Shown here one piece after another: positions 17,794-25,365 of a stretch of 32,137 nt of DNA (its first letter is position 1; each line of letters opens with the position of its first letter). A program made the translations under genes and the position numbers. Under the pieces are notes generated by a model, which was not told the origin of the DNA, ran no database searches, and saw nothing but the letters and a program-made list of their open reading frames with translations. This DNA comes from JBLHKE01 sp047619485 (GTDB lineage Bacteria; Verrucomicrobiota; Verrucomicrobiia; Verrucomicrobiales; DEV007): NCBI GenBank assembly GCA_047619485.1, contig JBLHKE010000007.1, positions 1 to 32,137 of the forward strand, in the 5' to 3' direction.

Positions 17794-18311
17794 ACGTAGG
17801 TGAGTGCACAACGCGTTGGTTGTGCCCGTTTCGCCTTCTGCTGGAGGCGCAAGTAGTGGGCGCCTGATTTTTTTGGGGTGAGGTGGAAGACGAGTTTTCC
17901 CGGTGCGGAATCTGGCGGCGTCTTGATCAACCGCTGCTCTGGATCGAAGGCAGCGGCGGAGATCGTGTCCTCCTCGCAGTCACTGCCGAGGACGATGAAG
18001 TAGTCGTTGCCGGCATAGAGCTGGAGCGGGATGATGGTGAATCCCTCGGTCGCTAGTTCACCCGTCCAGCGGCTATCGCGACTGCGGTAGCCTTGGGAGG
18101 CGGCGATCTGATGGGCGACGTTTAAAGCGTTGGTCCAAGCGGTGCGGATGCCTGCCTCGCGCGCGGCTAGGGACTCTGCTGACGGCTTCTCCGGAACCTT
18201 GGAAAAATCCGGATCAGGGGGCGTTTGATTGCCTTCCTGGGCGGTTGCCAAGAGGACGAGTGTCGCGGTGGCCGTGGCGGCCGCTGCAAAAATTTGTGGG
18301 AGTCGTATCAT
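17784..18311 (-). CDS. Small secreted protein of unknown function (last gene of a coupled trio)
   Basis: 175 residues from ATG 18311. The start codon overlaps the stop of the gene before it (ATGA), so translation is probably coupled. An N-terminal signal peptide is clear (MIRLPQIFAAAATATATLVLLATAQ). The mature part begins with a Pro-rich segment, then a helical stretch (SAESLAAREAGIRTAWTNAL) and a beta-rich C-terminal half (GFTIIPLQLYAGNDYFIVLGS ... GKLVFHLTPKKSGAHYLRLQ). It has two Cys (112 and 168). A longer frame reaching 18920 is only the shadow of the preceding gene. I do not recognise a family. Its place suggests it works with the two envelope proteins encoded before it. Confidence 0.72.
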   Translation of the reverse strand: MIRLPQIFAAAATATATLVLLATAQEGNQTPPDPDFSKVPEKPSAESLAAREAGIRTAWTNALNVAHQIAASQGYRSRDSRWTGELATEGFTIIPLQLYAGNDYFIVLGSDCEEDTISAAAFDPEQRLIKTPPDSAPGKLVFHLTPKKSGAHYLRLQQKAKRAQPTRCALTYVYR

Positions 18312-19141
18312 CTTGTGAAGAGGTTGAGCACGCTGCGCAGCCGCGTTCGCGTGTCTTCGATGAGGGCGTCGTCGAACTTGTGGCCGATCGCTCGCTTCCC
18401 CGGTGACCAGAGTCGACCGATCTTTGCCAGCTGGTCGCGCAGTGAGGTGACGACGGGGGACTTGGATTCGAGGTGGGGGGCGACCAGCTGCTCGAGAGTC
18501 CAGTGGCTGCTGACCGCGAGGCTGGTATCGGGAAAGTCCTCCTCGGTGACGACACACGTGCTGATGTGGAGCAAGCGAACCCACATGCCGGTCGTGATGA
18601 GATTGGCAAGGTCCGGATCGCGTTGTGCCCGGAGAACCTCTGAGGTCTCGGTGACCAGTGATTCCAGTTCGAAGGCGATGCGTGCCCAGGCTTTGGATTC
18701 GGCGAGGCGGTTGATCTCCCGTGCGCGTTCTGTCATCCCGTCGCGGATTCCGAGGATGTTCGCGTAGCGCTGCATGTCGTTGGTGACATCGCGGATTTTC
18801 TGTGAGTCGCGTGCCATCGTCGCGAGGTGGGCCTCGGCGATGCTGAGGCCGAGTCGCAAGGTGGTTTTGGTCCGGTCGGACTCTTGGCCTTGGAGGACTG
18901 GGTGGTAGAGCTTGCGCCACCTAGGGCTGCCGTTTTTCGATAGGACGTAGAGCAGTTCGGGCGGAGAGGGGAGGGCGAGCGGGTTGGTGGCAACGAGTCC
19001 TGCCGCAAGCTGCTCATCGGTGAGGTCCTTGGTGGGGATCGACGCTGCTGGCGGCGCGGCTGAATCTTGGGATAGCGCGCAGAATAATCCTGCGGCTGAG
19101 ACGGAGGCGATCAGTAGCGCGCTAGTTGCCGCTCGTGTCAT
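18308..19141 (-). CDS. Secreted, mostly helical protein of unknown function
   Basis: 277 residues from ATG 19141, inside the end of the preceding gene (20-bp overlap). The start is chosen because a signal peptide follows (MTRAATSALLIASVSAAGLFCALSQ); an upstream extension to 19282 is shadow sequence. The mature protein is strongly helical with charged heptad-like runs (QKIRDVTNDMQRYANILGIRD, ESKAWARIAFELESLV). The ending RTRLRSVLNLFTR is basic. No catalytic motif is seen. The Cys at residue 21 lies in the hydrophobic core but not in a canonical lipobox. Family not recognised. Strict coupling to its neighbours points to a common complex in the envelope. Confidence 0.72.
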   Translation of the reverse strand: MTRAATSALLIASVSAAGLFCALSQDSAAPPAASIPTKDLTDEQLAAGLVATNPLALPSPPELLYVLSKNGSPRWRKLYHPVLQGQESDRTKTTLRLGLSIAEAHLATMARDSQKIRDVTNDMQRYANILGIRDGMTERAREINRLAESKAWARIAFELESLVTETSEVLRAQRDPDLANLITTGMWVRLLHISTCVVTEEDFPDTSLAVSSHWTLEQLVAPHLESKSPVVTSLRDQLAKIGRLWSPGKRAIGHKFDDALIEDTRTRLRSVLNLFTR

Positions 19142-20939
19142 CGGTGATAATCCAGTGGGGATTGACCAGTTCCCGGATGTAGACGGCTGTATCGCCTGGT
19201 TCTGACCCTGAAGGGAACTCGAGGCGCAGGATGCAGAGCTCCTCCGCCTTGTCTTTGAGAAACGCCTGCATGCGTTTGCCAAGTTCGTTAGCGCGCTCGA
19301 CGTAGCCGATGATGACGCTGGTATCGTTGAGGGTCATGAGTTCGATCGCGAGGTAACGTTCCTCATCGGTAAACGGCGCCCGGTTGTCCGGGACGATGCG
19401 GGCGTAGACCCGGAAGTCCATCGGGGGCGTGGGTGCCTCCTTGATGAACGTCGACCAATCCATCGGATTGTATTGGACGTGGTATTCCCAATCGACACGG
19501 AAGCCCTTCGGTGTGTCTTCGAGGATCATCGTATGGGATCTCGGGCCGCCGAGGTCGGCCTCGGCTGAGTAGAAGTCGGGACCGATCGCGTCCGCCTGTT
19601 GGAGATCGCTCTTCAGGCCGAGGAACTCGCGCTCTTCGTCGGTTGGAAACGGCTTGCGGCTGTAGTAGTCCTTCATCAGGGCTGAGACGCGGAGCGGTTG
19701 GCGGATGTAGGGGGGGAGGGACTCCTTCTTGTTGGCACCGAAGAAGCTGGCGAGGGTGTTCTGGGCGCGCTCGTCGAGTTCGTCAGGGGTCTCATTGCTG
19801 CGGTCGACCGGTGGGAGGTCGCCCGACCCAGGCACGTAGGCAGGGTCACCAGCGCTAGATTTTTGGGAAGTTTTCTTCGCTGCTTCACTCTGGATTTTAT
19901 CGACGTCGAGGATCGGGGGCTCTGTTTTTTTGGGGAGGACAAATTTAAACGCGATGAGTCCGAGAACGATCAGCAGCGGAATGCCGATGAGTAGTTTTTT
20001 CTTGAGCAGAGCGGCGTTCGATACTTGCGCTGGCTTCTGCTTGGGGCTGCGCCGTTCGTTTTTCGTTTCTGGGCGGAGTTTGCGCGAGTTGTGTTTCTTC
20101 TCGGGCTCGCGGGGAATGATTTCTTGATCCTTCGGAGGAGCCGGAGGCTTGGTTAGGAATGAATCTACTGGCGTTTGTTGCGGCTGCGATGCTGGGCGTG
20201 ATTCCGTAGCCGGCGTGGGTGATGCCGGTGAAGGACGTGGCTTTGCGGGAGCTTGCTTTGCGGGAGCTTGCTGAGCGGGAGCTTGCGTTGCGGGAGTTTG
20301 CGTTGCGGGAGTTTGCGTTGCGGGAGCTTGCTGAGCGGGAGCTTGCTGAGCGGGAGCTTGCGTTGCGGGAGTTTGCGTTGCGGGAGTTTGCGTTGCGGGA
20401 GTTTGCGTTGCGGGAGTTTGCTTTGCGGGAGCTTGCTGAGCGGGTGCTTGCTTTGCTGGGGAGGGGATTGGTTGCTCCGGAGGCCTCGGGGTCGTGGGTG
20501 CCTGTTTGGGGGCGGATGGTGGCCGGGTCACCTGCTGTTCGACAGGGGACTTAACCGGAGGAATATTTTGATGGGGAGGAGGCCAGATCGGCGGTTGCGA
20601 TGCGGGGGCCGGGGTCGGGGCTTTCTGGCTCCCAGGCCGCGGGGGCGGGCAATTGCCCGGCAGCCGCTCTTTCGGCGCTTGTGGAGCCTGCTGCGCTTGT
20701 GGGGTTGGTTGCTTGGCAGGCTGTGGGATGGGCGTCGGAGCGGGCGTCGGAGCGGGCGTCTGTTCGCGCTTGCGGAAAACGGCAGGAGCCGCCTTAGGTA
20801 ACGCTGGCGACGGCGGAACCTTTTCCGTTGGTGGTGACGTATTCGGTGCAGGCTGAGGAATCGGTGGCACCTTTTCCGGGGCGATTCCTAAGTCTAAATC
20901 GAGGTCGAGATCAAAGTCGTTGTCGTCGTCTTCTGGCAT
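19122..20939 (-). CDS. Membrane-anchored Pro-rich repeat protein with periplasmic domain
   Basis: 605 residues. It opens with an acidic DDD / DLDLDLDLG stretch and a Pro/Ala/Gln-rich disordered region (about 25-270) that contains 14 pentapeptide units such as PATQT and PAQQA (about 161-232). A single membrane helix (about 315-335, LLIGIPLLIVLGLIAFKFV) preceded by Lys/Arg places the long Pro-rich arm in the cytoplasm and residues 336-605 in the periplasm. The periplasmic part is soluble mixed alpha/beta (FRVDWEYHVQYNPMDWSTF, YLAIELMTLNDTSVIIGYV). This topology is like TonB-type or secretion-coupling proteins, but no known domain is recognised. A promoter is visible upstream, and the two following genes overlap it in turn. 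Confidence 0.8.
   Translation of the reverse strand: MPEDDDNDFDLDLDLDLGIAPEKVPPIPQPAPNTSPPTEKVPPSPALPKAAPAVFRKREQTPAPTPAPTPIPQPAKQPTPQAQQAPQAPKERLPGNCPPPRPGSQKAPTPAPASQPPIWPPPHQNIPPVKSPVEQQVTRPPSAPKQAPTTPRPPEQPIPSPAKQAPAQQAPAKQTPATQTPATQTPATQTPATQAPAQQAPAQQAPATQTPATQTPATQAPAQQAPAKQAPAKPRPSPASPTPATESRPASQPQQTPVDSFLTKPPAPPKDQEIIPREPEKKHNSRKLRPETKNERRSPKQKPAQVSNAALLKKKLLIGIPLLIVLGLIAFKFVLPKKTEPPILDVDKIQSEAAKKTSQKSSAGDPAYVPGSGDLPPVDRSNETPDELDERAQNTLASFFGANKKESLPPYIRQPLRVSALMKDYYSRKPFPTDEEREFLGLKSDLQQADAIGPDFYSAEADLGGPRSHTMILEDTPKGFRVDWEYHVQYNPMDWSTFIKEAPTPPMDFRVYARIVPDNRAPFTDEERYLAIELMTLNDTSVIIGYVERANELGKRMQAFLKDKAEELCILRLEFPSGSEPGDTAVYIRELVNPHWIITDDTSGN
20245..20454. repeat. 15-bp tandem repeat, 14 units, coding for a pentapeptide
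   Basis: Plus-strand units of the type GCGGGAGTTTGCGTT or GCGGGAGCTTGCTGA start every 15 bp from 20245 to 20440. Each encodes five residues of the Pro-rich arm on the minus strand. Because 15 is a multiple of three, copy-number change would lengthen or shorten the arm without breaking the frame. Confidence 0.95.
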
Positions 20940-20979
20940 GTCTGCAGTCCAAGTTTCTAGCCAAGGGGTGGGTATTCAA

Positions 20980-21008
20980 GTAATAGTTTGGAAACCTTAG
21001 AAACTCAA
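20980..21008 (-). promoter_or_regulatory. Sigma70-like promoter of the envelope trio
   Basis: On the minus strand TTGAGT (21003-21008) and TATTAC (20980-20985) are separated by exactly 17 bp, with the -10 about 40 bp before the start codon at 20939. The -35 overlaps the area just after the POT transporter stop (21018), so the trio can be transcribed on its own. Confidence 0.5.
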
Positions 21009-21017
21009 CTGGTCGAT

Positions 21018-22826
21018 CTATGGCTTTGTCGGGTGGAGATCTTCGTCCATTTCGCTCTCGTCCTGCAGGTAGGTGCGTGGGGTGTAGGCCATCGCGAAGG
21101 GGACGAAGAGAGCCGCGGTGAGCAGCATGAGGACGGTGAAAAACCAGAAGTAGGCAGCGCCCTCGAGGCGGAGGCCTCCACCTGCGGTGAAGGTGCGTTC
21201 GAGCGGGGCGCTATCCGCCTGTCCCGCTTGCTCGACCTCGAGCAAGCCGCGCTTCTTTTTCTCCCTGTAAAGCCAGGTGCTCGGGTCTTCCTCAGTGGTC
21301 GATTTGACGTCGATGGTGATGCCTAGATCCCATTTAGTCCCGTGCTTTTTGTCCGGACCATCGGACACGATCCGGGCTTGGCTCTTGTGGACGAACTGGT
21401 AGCGGAGGGGATTGCCCCATGGATCATCTGGCAGGGAATCGAGCTCTAGCGGGAGTGCTGAGTCCTGGTTAAACCGGGTTCTCACCCGATCTGCTGTCGC
21501 TGTGAGGACGGCAGATGTGGACGATTCGATCAGCTTGTCGTTGACCTTCAGGTCGTCCTCCGTCCCGGCTTTCTGATCGTAGCCAGGGTGTGCTTTCTCC
21601 CCATCGAACTCGATGTCTGGCACTTGGATGTAGAGATTGATCAGCGCGGTGATCATGTTGCCGGCGAAGACCGAGGCGAGGAACAGTCCCATGATGAACG
21701 ATTTCATCCTTTTCGGTGCTTGAGTGTATGAGAACTCGAGGCAGACGATCGAGATCAGGATCTCGGCCGAGGTGAAGATGAGGTAGGCGAGGAGTTGCCA
21801 CCGGACGTGAGGTTGGCCGCCCTTGTCAATGACGACTTGGGCGTAGGAGATGACCGCAAAGGCGATGACCATCAAGAACAGGCCCGTTCCGATCTTTCTG
21901 AGCGGCGTCAGCTTCACCCGTCTGCCGACAGCCGGGTAGATGAGGAAGGTGAAGAGCGGGATGAGGATGAGAATCAGGAAAGGGTTGGCCGCCTGAATCT
22001 GTGACGGGAGCACCTCGTAGCCGAACAGGTCGCGGTTCATCCGTTCGGCCTGGAAGACTAGGGTGTTGGCGGTCTGATCGAAGAGGCACCAGAAGACGGC
22101 GACGAACAGGTAGAGCGGGATGAGTTTGCGGATGGCGGCTATGCCTTCAGGGCTTTTCAGCTCGTCGATGAAGCGGCTGCCGTGGGCGGGGACGTGGACG
22201 AACTTGGTGCGGCCGAGCCAGAAGCAGATGGTCGCGATTGCCATGAGGATCCCGGGGATGCCGAATGCCCAGTGCGGACCGAATTTTGCGAGGATGATCG
22301 GGATGGCGAGGTTGGAGAGGACGGCTCCGAGGTTGATCGAGAAGTAGAAGATGTTGAAGATCCGCGTCAGGAGGTGCTGGTTGCGCGTGCCGAATTGATC
22401 ACCGACGTGTGCGGAGACGCAGGGTTTGATACCACCTGCCCCGGCGCTGATGAGGATGAGGCCTGCAAGCAACCAGTACTGGGGTGGTCCGGAAATCCCC
22501 ATGAAGGCGAGGCAAAGGTGGCCGAGGCAGTAGACAATTGAGAGCCTGATGATCGTCTTGTATTTCCCGAAGAATGTATCCGCGATGATCGCACCGATGA
22601 TCGGTGTCAGATAGACCGCTCCGGTGAACAGCGAGGTGACGACGGTCGCCTCGGCAGCCGTGTAGTCTTTCCCGCCGAGCACTGCCATGTAGTTCACGAG
22701 GAAGACGAAGAGAATACCCTTCATCCCGTAGAAACTGAAGCGCTCGGCGGCTTCGTTGGAGATGATGTAGGGGATGCCGGGCGGCATCTTGTCACTGCTG
22801 ACAGGCGTGGTTCGGTGGGCGCTCAT
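21018..22826 (-). CDS. POT/PTR2-family proton-coupled peptide transporter with large periplasmic insert
   Basis: 602 residues; family members are usually about 450-500. The ExxERF signature of POT transporters is at 25-30 (NEAAERFSFYG), with GGIKPC in helix 4 as expected. I count twelve hydrophobic helices: eleven up to about residue 400 and the last at 558-580. The extra part, about 401-556, lies between helices 11 and 12, which should be periplasmic. It contains DDPWGNPLRY (467-476), then SDGPDKKHGT (488-497) and DLGI, the pattern of the C-terminal calcium-binding region of GspG-type pseudopilins. The transporter would import di/tripeptides with protons. The insert might capture substrate or a partner. 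It has no clear Shine-Dalgarno site. Confidence 0.92.
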   Translation of the reverse strand: MSAHRTTPVSSDKMPPGIPYIISNEAAERFSFYGMKGILFVFLVNYMAVLGGKDYTAAEATVVTSLFTGAVYLTPIIGAIIADTFFGKYKTIIRLSIVYCLGHLCLAFMGISGPPQYWLLAGLILISAGAGGIKPCVSAHVGDQFGTRNQHLLTRIFNIFYFSINLGAVLSNLAIPIILAKFGPHWAFGIPGILMAIATICFWLGRTKFVHVPAHGSRFIDELKSPEGIAAIRKLIPLYLFVAVFWCLFDQTANTLVFQAERMNRDLFGYEVLPSQIQAANPFLILILIPLFTFLIYPAVGRRVKLTPLRKIGTGLFLMVIAFAVISYAQVVIDKGGQPHVRWQLLAYLIFTSAEILISIVCLEFSYTQAPKRMKSFIMGLFLASVFAGNMITALINLYIQVPDIEFDGEKAHPGYDQKAGTEDDLKVNDKLIESSTSAVLTATADRVRTRFNQDSALPLELDSLPDDPWGNPLRYQFVHKSQARIVSDGPDKKHGTKWDLGITIDVKSTTEEDPSTWLYREKKKRGLLEVEQAGQADSAPLERTFTAGGGLRLEGAAYFWFFTVLMLLTAALFVPFAMAYTPRTYLQDESEMDEDLHPTKP

Positions 22827-22889
22827 TGGACGAGAGTCTGGTGGGTGCGAGGGGGGATTGCAAGACGTGGATGCGCTGATCCCTGACGA

Positions 22890-22901
22890 CTCGAAATCGA
22901 G
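22890..22901. promoter_or_regulatory. Palindrome between the DUF3857 and POT genes
   Basis: CTCGA-AA-TCGAG, a 5-bp inverted repeat with a 2-bp centre, lies in the 108-bp gap upstream of the POT transporter. It may be an operator or a short hairpin. Nothing further supports it. Confidence 0.2.
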
Positions 22902-22934
22902 GCGCGAGACGGTTCGCTGGGGCGGCGACTCGTT

Positions 22935-25244
22935 CTAGTTGCTCAGTTTCCAATCGCCGCTGGTCGCGTTCTTCTTCTGGCTGGCCTTCTCTTCCTCCCG
23001 CGCTTCACCGCTGCCGATCCCGAATTCGAGTTGATCGAGTTCTGAGGATGATTGGATGGGCGGGATGGGTGGCAGGAGCTCGCGTGGGTCATCAGGAATG
23101 GTGTACTTCGAAATCTGCGTGTCTGACTCGGACTTGAGCCATGCCTCTGTGTTCTCTCGCTCCTCAATATTTTGATTGATGATTTTTGTGCTCGCCTCAA
23201 CCGCCTTTCCCTGGAAGCTCGCTTTGACTCCAAGGACGAGGCCGATGGCCGCGATCACACCAACGATCGGTATCATGAACGTCCCGATTCCTGCTCCAGT
23301 TGGGTCGCTCTTGCGTTTTCGCACCGAGCTATCGTCGGTTTCCTGCTTGATGATCCGGGCTCCCTTAGCCGATTTTTCTCTCCTGGCTCCGGTGTTGAGC
23401 GGCGGGGCGAAACGGTAGTCGAGGTGGGGGCGGAGCGCGTCGATCCTCATCCGCACGGAGTCGAAGTCGACCGGGATGATGTGATCGTCGAGCGTGCTGA
23501 AGGCGTAGCGCAGCGTGTGCCGTTGATCGGATGCTGAGTGCTTGTAGGAGAACGTGAATGCGGTGCCGGTCGAGCGCTCGGCGGATTCACTCGCCCCCGC
23601 CTGCCACGGGGTGTCGATCACGATCAGGTAGCGGACGTTGCAGGGGAAGTTCAGGGCGTAGGGAGTGGAAGATTGTCCGATGTTCCGCGGGAGGTTGCGC
23701 AGGATTTCCGTCGGGGTGAAACTTGCCACGGTGTGTTCACCGACGAGCAGGCTGGGGATCTCTAAGTGTTCTTCCAGCGTGATCTCATTGTCGCAAGATG
23801 CTTCGCGGATCTTTAGTTTGCTGCTGGGGCTGGAGCGCGGGTAGCGCGATTGCATTTCCGTCAGGCGCTGCTCTTGGAAGTCGGTCGGGCTGATGGTGGC
23901 GAGTTGCTTGCGCAGGCTGTTCGCATCTGTTCCGGTAGTCTTAGACGTGACTTTCAGCTCGGCGCTGCCATCAGCAGCGACCTTGAAATGTTCGGTGATC
24001 GTCAGCAGGTTTTCCCTAGCGTTCGGAGGGGGGACTGCGCAGAGCTTTGTTGTTTTCGGGCTGACCTGCAGGCCTACACCGTAAGGACGAAGTGAATTCG
24101 CTCGGATTGGGCCAGCCTCAAAAGTCGCCGTTGGGTCGATCCAGAAATCTTGATCATCGTAGTGGGCGCGGACGACGACGTGGTCGAACAAGTCCGAGGC
24201 AGGCAGCATGGTGGACAGGGTTCGCATGCGGGTTTTAGAAACCAGAACAGGCGCGGCTGGGATGCCGAAGGTGCGCAAGAATTGGACCAGCAGGCAGGCC
24301 TTCGACTTGGCGTCGCCCGCATTGGATTCGATCACCGCGTCCCCAGGTTCTACCGGAGATTGGGTGAGCGCGTGAGTCGGCAGCGTGGTGATCTCGTTCT
24401 GTATGAAGCGGGAGGCTAGTCGTGCCGCTTCCCATAGATCATCTGCGGCTGCATCGGTGAAGTCCTGAGCTCGTGCGGCACCATCGGCTCCGATGTGTGG
24501 GATCTCCCAACGCCGGTAGATATCGGCGGCGATCTTTGGCCACGATTGGGTGTTGCTGAGTTGAAGTTCCGGACTGGAGCCCAACCAGATTGGTGCATTA
24601 TCGACACGTCGAATCGCCGGAACATCACGCTGAGACCATTGGTAGAAGCGGCTGCCTTCGGAGAGTTTTTTCACGACTGGTTCCAAGTTTTCCTCGGTGC
24701 AGTGGCTGTAGATTTTGACCTCCGACTGGGCAATCGCCGAAACATACCAATCGCAGATTGGGACACGCTGGCGCTGCGGGTGGACGGCGGAGAAGCGCCG
24801 GCTTGGGGTGTGAGCCTTCAGCGTGTAGGCGACATCGATCGAGTCGGTAGGGCGAAGGTCTTGCAGGGTTGATCTTGTGATCAGCCGATTGGCTTGCTTC
24901 GATTCCACTACGGTCAGCTCGTCTACCGAAGCCACCTGGTCGATCACTTCGCCAGCGCGCCAGATCCGGATCCAGTGCACGATGAGATTCTCGTGATCGT
25001 GCGCGAAGGGAATGTTGATCTGGCTCAGGCTCTCAATCGCCTCACGGTGGTGAACCTGCCGGATGTGACGGACAAAGCAGGCACTCTGTGCGAGGTAGTA
25101 TTGTCGATCGAGGAGTAATAGGGTGAAGGGGACGGTGGCGCTTGGCTCATCAACGTGACGAAATTTTCGTTCGACCGCCCATTGCACGGGGGCTTTCAAT
25201 TGAAGTTGGTTGCTGGCAGAGAGTTGAGTGAGGAGTCCAGACAT
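22935..25244 (-). CDS. DUF3857/transglutaminase-like protein with degenerate catalytic site and C-terminal membrane helix
   Basis: 769 residues from ATG 25244. The first 250 residues fit DUF3857 (QINIPFAHDHENLIVHWIRIWRAG, LQDLRPTDSIDVAYTL). A transglutaminase-like core follows at about 280-375: GDAKSK 310-315, FDHVVV with His355, WIDPT with Asp370. The usual motif is GDCKD, so the nucleophile Cys is replaced by Ala312 while His and Asp remain; the domain is probably not an enzyme. One membrane helix at about 652-672 is preceded by many Lys/Arg (RREKSAK, RKRK), which would put the N-terminal bulk in the cytoplasm. A TTG at 25307 would add MKILKTFNFVLFFGILW, which could serve as a signal sequence and reverse that view. 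A peptide- or protein-binding role is inference. It is followed by the POT transporter. Confidence 0.82.
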   Translation of the reverse strand: MSGLLTQLSASNQLQLKAPVQWAVERKFRHVDEPSATVPFTLLLLDRQYYLAQSACFVRHIRQVHHREAIESLSQINIPFAHDHENLIVHWIRIWRAGEVIDQVASVDELTVVESKQANRLITRSTLQDLRPTDSIDVAYTLKAHTPSRRFSAVHPQRQRVPICDWYVSAIAQSEVKIYSHCTEENLEPVVKKLSEGSRFYQWSQRDVPAIRRVDNAPIWLGSSPELQLSNTQSWPKIAADIYRRWEIPHIGADGAARAQDFTDAAADDLWEAARLASRFIQNEITTLPTHALTQSPVEPGDAVIESNAGDAKSKACLLVQFLRTFGIPAAPVLVSKTRMRTLSTMLPASDLFDHVVVRAHYDDQDFWIDPTATFEAGPIRANSLRPYGVGLQVSPKTTKLCAVPPPNARENLLTITEHFKVAADGSAELKVTSKTTGTDANSLRKQLATISPTDFQEQRLTEMQSRYPRSSPSSKLKIREASCDNEITLEEHLEIPSLLVGEHTVASFTPTEILRNLPRNIGQSSTPYALNFPCNVRYLIVIDTPWQAGASESAERSTGTAFTFSYKHSASDQRHTLRYAFSTLDDHIIPVDFDSVRMRIDALRPHLDYRFAPPLNTGARREKSAKGARIIKQETDDSSVRKRKSDPTGAGIGTFMIPIVGVIAAIGLVLGVKASFQGKAVEASTKIINQNIEERENTEAWLKSESDTQISKYTIPDDPRELLPPIPPIQSSSELDQLEFGIGSGEAREEEKASQKKNATSGDWKLSN

Positions 25245-25308
25245 CGGAGGATCGTGCCACAAAATTCCAAAAAATAGAACAAAATTAAAAGTTTTTAAAA
25301 TTTTCAAA

Positions 25309-25317
25309 GGGGGGGGG
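25309..25317. repeat. G9 homopolymer tract in a divergent promoter region
   Basis: Nine consecutive G residues lie between the divergent DUF3857 gene (start 25244) and the EEP-family gene (start 25366), next to an A/T-rich stretch (about 25261-25305) that could hold promoters or UP elements. Such tracts can change length by slippage. Confidence 0.7.
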
Positions 25318-25365
25318 CTTGCGATGTTTGGAAATTGACCGCATCCGCGCTAGCATCCTGGGAAT

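Noticed and set aside
18312..18920. N-terminal extension of the 175-residue secreted protein
   Set aside because: This part is the out-of-frame shadow of the preceding gene (Arg/Pro/His-rich); the signal peptide and ATGA overlap show the start at 18311.
20245..20454. CRISPR-like regular repeat
   Set aside because: The units are contiguous 15-mers without spacers and encode a pentapeptide repeat in a real gene.
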